From NCBI RefSeq assembly GCF_017874735.1, contig NZ_JAGGLV010000019.1, forward strand, positions 85,740 to 149,739: a stretch of DNA of 64,000 nucleotides, given 5' to 3'. The position numbers and the translations under genes were made by a program. Source of the stretch: Paenibacillus silagei (GTDB taxonomy: Bacteria; Bacillota; Bacilli; Paenibacillales; Paenibacillaceae). Numbering within the stretch: the stretch's first letter is position 1; every line of letters starts with the position of its first letter. Below the pieces are notes generated by a model. That model was given only the letters and a program-made list of their open reading frames with translations. It searched no databases and had not been told where the DNA came from. Below are positions 17,570 to 26,109 of the stretch, one piece after another.

Positions 17570-18433
17570 TTATCGCGAGCTCCTCCGCGCCCAGTGCTGA
17601 AGGCTGTTGATGACCAGCAGCATCAGGAAGGAGAGCAGCAGCAGAATCAGGGCCACAGCGGTGGCTCCGGCGTAATCGAACTGCTCCAGCTTGGACATGA
17701 TCAGCAGTGGGGCGATCTCTGTGCGCATCGGCATATTGCCGGAGATGAACACGACAGAGCCGTACTCGCCGATACCCCGGGCGAACGCCAGGGCGAAGCC
17801 CGTAAGCAGCGGCGGGAGCAGCTCGGGCAGGACAATCCGCAGGAAGGTGCGTCCGCGGCCTGCCCCCAGCGTAGCAGCGGCTTCCTCCATGTCCCTGTCC
17901 AGATCCTCCAGCACCGGCTGCACCGTGCGGACGACAAAGGGAATGCCGATGAACATCAGCGCCAGCGTGATGCCCAGCGGCGTGAAGGCAACCTTGAAGC
18001 CCAGCGGCGTCAGCAGGGAGCCGATCCAGCCGTTCTGGGAATAGAGGGCGGTCAGCGATACGCCCGCCACGGCTGTAGGGAGCGCGAACGGCAGGTCGAT
18101 CAGGGCATCGAAGATTCTTTTGCCGGGGAATTCATACCGCACCAGCACCCAGGCCAGCAGCAGTCCCAGAAAAACATTGATCAGGGCCGCAGCGCCCGCC
18201 GTACTCAGACTGACACGGTAGGAGGCCAGGACGCGGGCATCCGTAGCCACATCCCAGAATTTCGCCCAGCTCAGCCCCGTTGAATTGAAGAGCAGCGCGG
18301 ACAGCGGCAGCAGGACCACAAGACTCAGATACAGCACGCTGAATCCCATCGTAATCCCGAAACCCGGCAGCAGCTTGCGCCGTGACACTGTCCTTGCAGC
18401 AGCTTTGGTCGTGACATTCATCTGCCCATTCAT
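17570..18433 (-). CDS. cysT: Sulfate ABC transporter permease CysT
   Basis: 287 residues, six membrane helices. Contains the EAA loop (DRDMEEAAATLGAGRGRTF) and ARGIGEYGSVVFISGN, the CysT counterpart of the CysW motif. The start is ambiguous: ATG 18433 (MNGQM) or the in-frame ATG four codons on (18421), because the AGGAAAGG site abuts the first. Located between sbp and cysW in the sulfate operon. Confidence 0.93.
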   Translation of the reverse strand: MNGQMNVTTKAAARTVSRRKLLPGFGITMGFSVLYLSLVVLLPLSALLFNSTGLSWAKFWDVATDARVLASYRVSLSTAGAAALINVFLGLLLAWVLVRYEFPGKRIFDALIDLPFALPTAVAGVSLTALYSQNGWIGSLLTPLGFKVAFTPLGITLALMFIGIPFVVRTVQPVLEDLDRDMEEAAATLGAGRGRTFLRIVLPELLPPLLTGFALAFARGIGEYGSVVFISGNMPMRTEIAPLLIMSKLEQFDYAGATAVALILLLLSFLMLLVINSLQHWARRSSR

Positions 18434-18532
18434 CCTTTCCTGCCTTCGGCATATGGCCGATCAGCCTCTGGCGGAATTCCGCCTGTCAGTATGGTCTTGC
18501 CGCTTCTGCATCATCGTTCACGAACTCCGCTG

Positions 18533-19654
18533 TCAGCTGCCCGGTACGTAGATTTTGTCGAAAATCCCACCGTCATTGAAGTGCTTCGCCTGCGTCTCCT
18601 TCCAGGTTCCGAATTTATCCGCCAGGGTGAACAGCTTGATCTCCGGGAATTGATCCTTGAACTCGGCCTTTACGCTATCCAGTGTCGGACGGTAATAGTT
18701 CTCGGCAGCAATCTTCTGGCCTTCCTCGGTGTAGAGATATTTCAGATAGGCATCTGCTACCTCACGCGTTCCTCTTTTATCGACGACCTTATCCACCACA
18801 GCAACCGGCGGCTCAGCCAGAATACTCTCTGACGGATTCACAATCTCGAATTTATCCGGACCCAGCTCCTTGATGGACAGATAAGCCTCATTCTCCCAGG
18901 CGATCAACACATCTCCGATGCCGCGTTCCACGAAGGTAGTGGTTGAGCCGCGTGCTCCGGTGTCCAGGACCGGTACATTCTTGAACAGCTTTTGCACGAA
19001 TTCCTGAGCCTTGGCTTCATCATTATTATTGTGGTCCAGCGCATAGCCCCAGGCAGCCAGGTAGTTCCAGCGGGCACCGCCGGAGGTCTTGGGGTTAGGG
19101 GTGATGACCTCTACGCCTTCCTTAAGCAGATCCGGCCAATCCTTGATGCCCTTCGGGTTGCCTTTGCGGACCAGGAAGACGATGGTGGAGGTATATGGGG
19201 AGCTGTTATGCTCATATTTACTCTGCCAGTCCGCGCCAATCAAGCCGGCCTCCTGAAGCGCATCAATGTCATACCCGAGCGCCAGCGTAACGACATCCGC
19301 CTCCAGGCCATCCAGCACAGCCCGGCTCTGCTTGCCCGATCCGCCATGCGATTGCTTAACGGTTACCTTCTGGCCGGTCTCCTTCTCCCAGTAGGCGGCG
19401 AAGGCCTTGTTATAGTTCTCATACAGCTCACGCGTCGGATCGTAGGATACATTCAGCAGCTCCACCGGATCTTTGGCCTGTGTCTGGGTGGCTTCCGGTG
19501 CTGAAGATGCATTCGCAGCCGCTTCTGTTGCTGCCGGGGCCGCTGTTCCTGCACCCGCACTATTCCCTGCATTACTGTTCCCGCAAGCCGTAAGCCCTGC
19601 CGTCAATATCAATGCAACCCCGGCGAGAAGCCCCTTCTTGATCCCTTTTGTCAT
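18533..19654 (-). CDS. sbp: Sulfate-binding lipoprotein
   Basis: 373 residues from ATG 19654 (GGGGGAG site). The N-terminal signal peptide ends in a lipobox LTACGN, so the mature protein is anchored at the outer face of the membrane. Family motifs: NVSYDPTRELYENYNKAF, VKQSHGGSGKQSRAV (anion-binding loop), NPKTSGGARWNYL and YLYTEEGQKIAAENYYRP. It delivers sulfate (or thiosulfate) to CysTW. A Thr/Ala-rich linker follows the lipid-anchored cysteine. Confidence 0.95.
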   Translation of the reverse strand: MTKGIKKGLLAGVALILTAGLTACGNSNAGNSAGAGTAAPAATEAAANASSAPEATQTQAKDPVELLNVSYDPTRELYENYNKAFAAYWEKETGQKVTVKQSHGGSGKQSRAVLDGLEADVVTLALGYDIDALQEAGLIGADWQSKYEHNSSPYTSTIVFLVRKGNPKGIKDWPDLLKEGVEVITPNPKTSGGARWNYLAAWGYALDHNNNDEAKAQEFVQKLFKNVPVLDTGARGSTTTFVERGIGDVLIAWENEAYLSIKELGPDKFEIVNPSESILAEPPVAVVDKVVDKRGTREVADAYLKYLYTEEGQKIAAENYYRPTLDSVKAEFKDQFPEIKLFTLADKFGTWKETQAKHFNDGGIFDKIYVPGS

Positions 19655-19800
19655 CCCAACCACTCCCCCATAATAGTCTTGTAACAAGCAATAGACGCAG
19701 GAAAGCCCGCTTGCGGCAAGTCAAACCGGTCTTATAGACACGTATCTGCGAGCCTGAAGCAGGCGTTCCTCCGTCTGTACGGTAAGAACTTATTCGATTA

Positions 19801-19858
19801 TTCCTACCCATTTAGTAGGTTATACAGATATAATACTGAACGCTTCCCGCGCTGTCAA
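19801..19858 (-). promoter_or_regulatory. sbp operon promoter and candidate operator
   Basis: -35 TTGACA (19853-19858), 17-nt spacer, -10 TATTAT (19830-19835). Just downstream, around the expected start of transcription, lies the dyad CCTAC-TAAATGG-GTAGG. A sulfur-responsive Rrf2/CymR-type repressor is a plausible ligand, but that is inference. Confidence 0.75.
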
Positions 19859-20006
19859 ACCTTTTTTTCACTTTGAATGAAAGACGGCGATCGCTGGACC
19901 CGGGGCAGGAAGTGGCGCCCGTTCCTGTAAGACCCACTTGTTATTGTTGCCCCAAAGTAATATCATTGCTACATCTTATTGAGCGAAAATAGAGCGAATT
20001 CATATA

Positions 20007-20033
20007 AATAGAAACGGCATCACAGTTTCTATT
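20007..20033. other. Leader hairpin upstream of the membrane hydrolase gene
   Basis: AATAGAAAC / GTTTCTATT (9-bp perfect arms, 9-nt loop), ending about 16 nt before the ribosome site of the next gene. It could mask or modulate translation. Confidence 0.45.
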
Positions 20034-20061
20034 ATTGCCGCTTACACCGGGGGAAATAATC

Positions 20062-22389
20062 ATGGGAATGGATTTGGAGTATGGTCCCGCGCCGCAGGGA
20101 CCGCGGCTGCACAGGCGTGTATTCAGAGAACTGGGCAGACGTATCCTGGAGACGTACAGGTATGATACTACTTTATGGAGGACTGCACTCAGCGGCCCGT
20201 GGACGCTATGCATTCTGGCTTTTTCTATAGTTATTATGGGTATTCCTACCGGACTCGGAAGCGCAGCGGATATTATGCTGGCAGCCGGCGCGGGGACGCT
20301 AGTTATGGCGCTGGCCGGCAATCTGCTGGCTGTGCTGCTCTCCCTAACCGGACTCCGCTGTCCGCATCTGTTCGCAGGCTCTTTGCTCAGCAGCTATGGG
20401 ACTATATTGCTGATCCTGTATTTTTCCGATCTGGAGCTTGGAGCTGCAGCCGTTGTCGCCTGTATCGCAGCCTTGGCCTGCGGGTTAGGGGGACTTGCGG
20501 CCGGTCTGCTGCGGACCCGGAGAATGTTCACCGGTGGTCTGCTGGCAGCGGCACTCTTCCTCTCCCCCTTCGCACTGGCCTATGGCTATGGGACGGGAAG
20601 CAGCCCGGTACCTGTACCCTCGCTTCAGAGTCTGGCGGCGGACGGACAGGTGCTTCCCATAACTGCGGATGATCCCGCCCAGCCGGGAGACTACACGTTC
20701 CACAGCTTCACCTACGGCGGCGGCAAGGATCTGCAGCGCAAGGCATATGGCAAGGATGTCCTGCTAGCCTCTGCTTCCGTGGATGCTACCGAATATATCT
20801 CTTCCTGGCCCGTGCTGCGGACCCTGTTCTGGGGGTTCGATCCCGCTTCCCTCCCGCTGAATGCCAGAGTGTGGATGCCGGATGGGGACGGGCCTTATCC
20901 GCTGGTGCTCATGGTCCATGGCAACCATATGATGGAGGACTTCTCCGAGGACGGCTATGCCTATCTTGGTGAATTACTGGCCAGCCGGGGCTTCATCGCG
21001 GTCACCCTGGATGAGAATTTCCTGAATTATTCGGCCTGGTCGGGTATTCCGGACAACGACTTCAAGGCGCGGACCTGGATGATTCTGAAGCATCTGCAGC
21101 AGATCGGCAGCTTCGCGGAGCAGCCCGGCACCCCCTTTTACCAGAAGGTTGATTATGACTCTGTTGCACTGCTTGGCCACAGCCGCGGCGGGCAGGCCGT
21201 AGCCATGGCTGCGGATGCGGCGCGCTGGTTCGGCAGTGATCCGGTTCTGGACGCTATTCAGCAGTTCCATATTACTTCGGTCATTGCCCTGGCACCTACG
21301 GATAAAATGATCGACAGCAAGCAGGCCCGTCTAACCGATGTGAGCTATCTGACACTCCAGGGCGCCCGTGACGGCGATGTACATGATTTCTACGGGGATC
21401 GTCAATATATGCGCTCTTCCTACACCGGCAATACCCCTGGCTTCAAAAGTTCGCTCTATATTGCCGACGCTAATCACAGCCAGTTCAATACGGACTGGGG
21501 GCTATATGACCAGACGCTGCCTACCGGCCTGTTCCTGAAGCGCTCCCGGATCATGGACGGGGAGGAGCAGCGGAGAATCGCCAAGGTCTATGTCTCTGCC
21601 TTCCTGGAGACCACGCTGCACGGGAGGAGCGAGTACCGGCAATTGTTCCGCGATTACCGCAGCGGTGCCCGGTGGCTGCCGGATACCGCCTACTATAACC
21701 GCTTCCAGAGCGGGGCCTATATCACGGTGGCGGACTATGATGAAGACCGCAACCGAGACGCCGTCCAAGGCGGGACCGTCTCTACTACTACGGGGCTTCA
21801 CTGGAGCGAAGAGGCCGCGAAGGACCGCGAACGGAACAACAAGCCCTCTTACGGTATTCTGCTGGAGCGCAGCAGCAGCCCGGATCAGGAGCATACGGAT
21901 GCCGAGGCCGCTTACAGCATTAGGCTTAGCGACACGCTGACTCAGACGCTTGCGGAATCCCCTGCCGTAGAGGGACTGACCTTCTCCCTGGCGAACCATA
22001 ATTCCGGTCCTAACGAGGATGGAGATTCCAAGCCGCTGCCGGAGGCAGAGCTCTCCCCGGAGGTAGAGGTGGAGCTGACCGACAGTAAAGACACCTCTGC
22101 AAGAATTCCCCTGGACGAAGTGATGGATATTCTGCCGCTGCCGCAGACTGAGTTTACGCTTAGTCCATGGCTGGAGGAGCGGATCAGTGACGGCAAATTC
22201 GGCAACCTCTCGGAAGCCGTCTACCAGACGTACAAGCTGCCCTTCGAGCTGTTCCTTGAGGAAGAGCCCGAGCTTGATCCGGATAGTCTGACAGACATCA
22301 CCTTTTATCTGCAAGGGACAGAAGACAAGATTATGCTGGATGACATCGGCTTCTATGAGCGGGAGGACCCGCTGACAGGAGTGAATTAA
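20062..22389 (+). CDS. Membrane-anchored alpha/beta-hydrolase, large
   Basis: 775 residues from ATG 20062 (CCGGGGGAAA site). About five membrane helices fill residues 45-190. A serine hydrolase domain follows: LVLMVHGNHMMEDFSEDG (HGN oxyanion loop), then VALLGHSRGGQAVAM with nucleophile Ser in GHSRGG, and a likely catalytic His in DANHSQFN. The last ~200 residues are acidic and beta-rich with no recognised family. Topology places the hydrolase outside the cytoplasm or at the membrane face. It resembles PAF-acetylhydrolase/PETase-like lipases and esterases; substrate unknown. A strong terminator follows. Confidence 0.85.
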   Translation: MGMDLEYGPAPQGPRLHRRVFRELGRRILETYRYDTTLWRTALSGPWTLCILAFSIVIMGIPTGLGSAADIMLAAGAGTLVMALAGNLLAVLLSLTGLRCPHLFAGSLLSSYGTILLILYFSDLELGAAAVVACIAALACGLGGLAAGLLRTRRMFTGGLLAAALFLSPFALAYGYGTGSSPVPVPSLQSLAADGQVLPITADDPAQPGDYTFHSFTYGGGKDLQRKAYGKDVLLASASVDATEYISSWPVLRTLFWGFDPASLPLNARVWMPDGDGPYPLVLMVHGNHMMEDFSEDGYAYLGELLASRGFIAVTLDENFLNYSAWSGIPDNDFKARTWMILKHLQQIGSFAEQPGTPFYQKVDYDSVALLGHSRGGQAVAMAADAARWFGSDPVLDAIQQFHITSVIALAPTDKMIDSKQARLTDVSYLTLQGARDGDVHDFYGDRQYMRSSYTGNTPGFKSSLYIADANHSQFNTDWGLYDQTLPTGLFLKRSRIMDGEEQRRIAKVYVSAFLETTLHGRSEYRQLFRDYRSGARWLPDTAYYNRFQSGAYITVADYDEDRNRDAVQGGTVSTTTGLHWSEEAAKDRERNNKPSYGILLERSSSPDQEHTDAEAAYSIRLSDTLTQTLAESPAVEGLTFSLANHNSGPNEDGDSKPLPEAELSPEVEVELTDSKDTSARIPLDEVMDILPLPQTEFTLSPWLEERISDGKFGNLSEAVYQTYKLPFELFLEEEPELDPDSLTDITFYLQGTEDKIMLDDIGFYEREDPLTGVN

Positions 22390-22432
22390 CCGGACATCAT
22401 TCTATTTATCTGTAGAAAAAATAACAACAGCC

Positions 22433-22478
22433 CAAATTGCCCCCTGTCGCCTTATTCCGGCTAACAGGGGGCTTTGCT
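22433..22478. terminator. Bidirectional terminator
   Basis: GCCCCCTGT (22439-22447) / ACAGGGGGC (22464-22472), extended by AACAGC/GCTGTT on the outside; between convergent genes. Confidence 0.85.
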
Positions 22479-22505
22479 GTTCCTGCACAGAGATGCTTGT
22501 CCAGG

Positions 22506-23558
22506 TTAGTCCAGGGCTACAAGGCAGACAGGTGCCGGCACTTCCAGCTCATTGCCGGTAGGGATCAGCCGTCCGGTCTCACTGTCTATGCGGAAGGAGG
22601 CAATATTGCCGCTGTTCTGGTTAGCAGCGAGCAGCATGCCGCCGATCAGAGCGAAGTTACGCGGTGTCCGTCCCCCGGAAGTCACCCAGTCCTCCGCTTC
22701 CAGCAGACCCGTAGCCTTATCAATATGGAACAGTGCGATGCTGTCATGCCCACGGTTGGATACGTAGAGGTAGCGTCCGCATGGTGATACATGGATATCT
22801 GCAGCCGTATCATCACTTCCGGCGGTATAATGCTCCGGGAGACTGCTGATACTCTGCAGGAGCTTCAGATTGCCCTGAGGCTCATCATTGGCGAACACGG
22901 TAACCGTATTGTTCAGTTCATTAACCAAATAGATCCATTGCCGCGAAGGATGAACCGCCAGATGGCGCGGTCCTGAGCCTGGAGGAAGCTCTACCTCCCG
23001 GTGAGTGACCAGCTTCCCGTCCTCCACACGATAGAACACGATCTGGTCGAGACCGAGATCACAGACCAGTACATGATCACCCGTCTTGTCCGGAATCACG
23101 GAATGGGGATGGGGGGCATCCTGACGGTCGCTGCGGATTCCCGAGCCCTCATGCTTCACCTGGGAGGACATCTCCTGTAATGACCCGTCCTCTTTCAGCG
23201 GGAACACATTGACATTCCCTCCCGTATAGTTAGACACGGCTATGTAATCTCCCTTCGGAGCCACCGAGACATAGCAGGGCGCGCCGCCCCCGGTCACTCT
23301 GCTGCCCAGCGGATGAAGCGCTTTGCTGCCGGGATCAATGGAGTAGGCATGAACCTCACCCTCATCCTGCTCACTCACTGCATATAATACCGTCTGCGCC
23401 GCATTAACCGCCAGATAGGAAGGATTCAGGATCCCCCGGGTACCGCCCATAACTCTCATTTCTCCGGTCTCCTTATCCAGCGCACCGAGCAGGATGGCCT
23501 CTTTCTCCTCTCTGTTGTACGTTCCAATATAGAATAATACTTCATTAGGCTGGTGCAT
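22506..23558 (-). CDS. Lactonase family protein (6-phosphogluconolactonase-like, Pgl/YbhE type)
   Basis: 350 residues from ATG 23558 (AAAGGAG site; the longer frame lacks one). Seven-bladed beta-propeller signs: LFYIGTYNREEKEAILLG at the N-terminus, repeated VSNRGHDSIALF / LYAVSEQDEG-type blade ends, and RHLAVHPSRQWIYLVNEL. Family members hydrolyse 6-phosphogluconolactone or other lactones. No pentose phosphate genes are adjacent, so the substrate is not fixed. Confidence 0.88.
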   Translation of the reverse strand: MHQPNEVLFYIGTYNREEKEAILLGALDKETGEMRVMGGTRGILNPSYLAVNAAQTVLYAVSEQDEGEVHAYSIDPGSKALHPLGSRVTGGGAPCYVSVAPKGDYIAVSNYTGGNVNVFPLKEDGSLQEMSSQVKHEGSGIRSDRQDAPHPHSVIPDKTGDHVLVCDLGLDQIVFYRVEDGKLVTHREVELPPGSGPRHLAVHPSRQWIYLVNELNNTVTVFANDEPQGNLKLLQSISSLPEHYTAGSDDTAADIHVSPCGRYLYVSNRGHDSIALFHIDKATGLLEAEDWVTSGGRTPRNFALIGGMLLAANQNSGNIASFRIDSETGRLIPTGNELEVPAPVCLVALD

Positions 23559-23815
23559 GGCAGCGGCTCCTTTGTTTGTATAGTATATAAGCTTATATAC
23601 CCTGTACACCCCTATACTCACTCAGCGGGTGAACCATAAATTCACTATAACATCTTTATGTACCCACTGCGTTATCAGGGTTAAACAGCATAAATTTGGA
23701 CAGACTGGAATACTAAATAAATGTGTGCCGGCAAAATTTAACACTGGTTTAAACGCTGTGCATAAGGTTAATAGTAACCATCGAAGACAACAAACACAAA
23801 AGGAGCTGAGAGTTA

Positions 23816-24076
23816 ATGAGTTTACTATGGATGTTGATTGTTGGTGGCGTAATTGGTTGGCTGGCCGGGTTGATTATGGGTAGAGACATTCCAGGCGGAA
23901 TTATCGGCAACATTATCGCTGGTATTCTCGGTTCATGGCTCGGCGGCATGCTGCTGGGAAGCTGGGGACCTAAGATCAGCGACTACTATGTCTTCCCTTC
24001 ACTGATCGGTGCTGTGGTTCTGATCTTTATTGTAAGCCTGATTCTGCGTTCGGTTGGCGGACGTAGCCGTTCTTAA
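23816..24076 (+). CDS. GlsB/YeaQ/YmgE family stress-response membrane protein
   Basis: 86 residues with three hydrophobic, glycine-rich helices: LWMLIVGGVIGWLAGLIMGRD, GGIIGNIIAGILGSWLGG and LIGAVVLIFIVSLIL. This matches the transglycosylase-associated/GlsB family. AAAGGAG precedes the ATG. GTTTAA-N13-GGTTAA about 40-70 nt upstream resembles a general-stress promoter but is weak evidence. Confidence 0.88.
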   Translation: MSLLWMLIVGGVIGWLAGLIMGRDIPGGIIGNIIAGILGSWLGGMLLGSWGPKISDYYVFPSLIGAVVLIFIVSLILRSVGGRSRS

Positions 24077-24123
24077 GCTCTATGGCAGCATGCTTTAACG
24101 AAGCTGCTGTACTATACTTAGCA

Positions 24124-24160
24124 AGCAGACCCGCCGGGGTTAGACTCTGGCGGGTTTGCT
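24124..24160. terminator. Terminator after the GlsB-like gene
   Basis: ACCCGCC (24129-24135) / GGCGGGT (24149-24155), extended by AGCA/TGCT outside, followed by a short T-run. Confidence 0.75.
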
Positions 24161-24277
24161 GTGTGCTTCAGGCAGATCACCCGCATGAGGCAGGCTGCGC
24201 ATCATTAATGAAATCCGTTCATTATCTGCTATAATGAAGTAAATAGTGACCGAAATCACAGAGGAGGAACGTGAATT

Positions 24278-24784
24278 ATGGGTAACATCAACCCCTCACT
24301 TCTGCATGTGGGCTCCACGCTGGGAGCAGTATTCATGGCGCTGATGGTGATTTTTATCCGCATGAAGGCCAGCGCCCGCCCGGTAACCATCCGCAAAATA
24401 TGGATTCCGCCGCTTGGCATGTCCACCGGCTTCGCCATGTTCGTCGTACCGGAAGTGCGCTTCCCCTGGTGGTGGGCGGTAGCGGCTTTCCTGGTCGGCT
24501 GGTTTATTTTTGCCTACCCGCTAATCCGCAGTACGCGGTTCGAAGAACGTGAAGGGCTGATCTATGCCCAGCGCTCCAAGAGCTTCGCCTTCATTCTGCT
24601 TGGACTGCTGCTGGTCCGCACCCTGCTCCATGAGTTCATCAACCGGTATGTCTCTGTTCCGCAGTCCGGCGGATTATTCTTCATTCTGGCCTTCGGCATG
24701 ATCCTCCACTGGAGACTGTTCATGTATAAGCACTATACCGGAATGCTGCCTGCCGAGCCGCAGATTCCGCAGCCCCGGGTCTAG
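24278..24784 (+). CDS. ccdC: CcdC-like membrane protein
   Basis: 168 residues with four membrane helices. RMKASARPVTIRKIWIPPLGMSTGF after helix 1 and RSTRFEEREGLIYAQRSKSF before helix 3 match the CcdC (DUF1453) family, associated in bacilli with cytochrome c biogenesis genes. No ccdA or resA gene is adjacent here, so its role in cytochrome maturation is only inferred. GAGGAGG precedes the ATG. Confidence 0.82.
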   Translation: MGNINPSLLHVGSTLGAVFMALMVIFIRMKASARPVTIRKIWIPPLGMSTGFAMFVVPEVRFPWWWAVAAFLVGWFIFAYPLIRSTRFEEREGLIYAQRSKSFAFILLGLLLVRTLLHEFINRYVSVPQSGGLFFILAFGMILHWRLFMYKHYTGMLPAEPQIPQPRV

Positions 24785-24821
24785 GGTGAGGCCGGGATGG
24801 ATTATATAATTATGTACAAGG

Positions 24822-24863
24822 GGGTGTCCCCGGCAGCCTTAGGGAGGACTGCCGGGAACACCC
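24822..24863 (+). terminator. Terminator after ccdC-like gene
   Basis: GGGTGTCCCCGGCAG / CTGCCGGGAACACCC, near-perfect 15-bp stem followed by TTTCCTT. Confidence 0.88.
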
Positions 24864-25055
24864 TTTCCTTCTGTCTTCCCAAATGCCCATCAGCTGCATA
24901 TTATAATTCATAAGAACCCTGATACTCTAACCTTTCATGTGAATTATGGCCAAATAACGGACGGGTGCAGCGGGCATTTTCGGTGCGATGTCAGGTAACT
25001 TGCGATGAGATCAGTTAGAATAGTACCATACTTGTAGAGAGTGGGGACTGGGCAA

Positions 25056-26018
25056 TTGAAAAGTAAATCGAGAAAAGTGGCAATCGTCGGCTCCGGCATG
25101 GTCGGCTCAAGCGTTGCCTATTCCATGGTGAATCAGGCCATATGCGATGAGATCATGATGATTGACCGCACCTACGACCGCGCCATGGCACAAGCACTTG
25201 ATCTCTCGCACTGCATGGACTTCACCGGAACACGCACCAAGGTCTATGCCGGCACCGCCAGTGACTGTGCGGGGATGGATGTCGTCATTCTGACGGCAGG
25301 CGCCAATCCCAAGCCGGGGCAGACCCGGCTGGATGTACTGGATGCCGCCGCTGTAATTACCCGGGAGATCATCACCGAGATTATGGCGGGCGGCTTCGAT
25401 GGGATCTTCGTCGTCGCTGCGAACCCTGTAGATATTGTCACTTATATGGTCTGGCAGATCTCCGGCCTGCCGCGGCACCGGGTAATCGGCACAGGCACCT
25501 CCATCGACTCTTCCCGGCTGAAAACACTGCTGTCGGAGGTGTTCACGATTGATCCGCGCAGCGTTAACGGCTACGCCCTTGGCGAGCACGGGGAGTCGCA
25601 GTTCGTAGCCTGGTCCCATGTGACAATCGGCGGCAAGCCGATTCTGCAGATTATGGAGCAGCACCGCGAGCGCTTCAGCAGCCTGGACCTTATGGATATC
25701 GCCCGCAAGACGAAGGATGCAGGCTGGGAGATTTTTACGCGCAAGGGCTCGACTCACTTCGGGATCGGCAGTGCCCTCGCTTATATCACCCGCTCCATTC
25801 TGAACGACGAGCACAAAATCATCGCCGTCTCCGCCATCCTGGACGGGGAATACGGACAAAGCGGCGTATGCGCCGGAGTTCCGGCCATTATCGGCAGCAG
25901 CGGTATTCAGGAATTGCTGGAGCTGAACCTCAGCGATACAGAGATGGCTAAATTCACCGACTCCTGCAATATCATCCGCGCGGGAATTGATAGCCTCACG
26001 CTGGAGGAGCAGCACTAA
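25056..26018 (+). CDS. ldh: L-lactate dehydrogenase family protein
   Basis: 320 residues if started at TTG 25056, which has GGGGAC about 9 nt upstream; an in-frame GTG at 25041 is possible. Motifs: VAIVGSGMVGSSVAY (NAD loop), DVVILTAGANPKPGQTRLD (mobile substrate loop with Arg), VVAANPVDIVTY and YALGEHGES with catalytic His. This is the LDH rather than malate dehydrogenase pattern by loop sequence, but the loop is slightly divergent (PGQTR). Probably interconverts pyruvate and L-lactate. Monocistronic, between terminators. Confidence 0.9.
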   Translation: MKSKSRKVAIVGSGMVGSSVAYSMVNQAICDEIMMIDRTYDRAMAQALDLSHCMDFTGTRTKVYAGTASDCAGMDVVILTAGANPKPGQTRLDVLDAAAVITREIITEIMAGGFDGIFVVAANPVDIVTYMVWQISGLPRHRVIGTGTSIDSSRLKTLLSEVFTIDPRSVNGYALGEHGESQFVAWSHVTIGGKPILQIMEQHRERFSSLDLMDIARKTKDAGWEIFTRKGSTHFGIGSALAYITRSILNDEHKIIAVSAILDGEYGQSGVCAGVPAIIGSSGIQELLELNLSDTEMAKFTDSCNIIRAGIDSLTLEEQH

Positions 26019-26040
26019 GCTTAACAGCACAGCCTATACC

Positions 26041-26092
26041 GCAAACACCCCTCTGCTTCACACAGTAACCTGTGGGGCAGAGGGGTGTTTGC
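26041..26092. terminator. Bidirectional terminator, ldh / chemoreceptor
   Basis: Perfect 16-bp arms GCAAACACCCCTCTGC / GCAGAGGGGTGTTTGC between two convergent genes. Confidence 0.92.
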
Positions 26093-26109
26093 GGTGATTT
26101 TACCTGATA

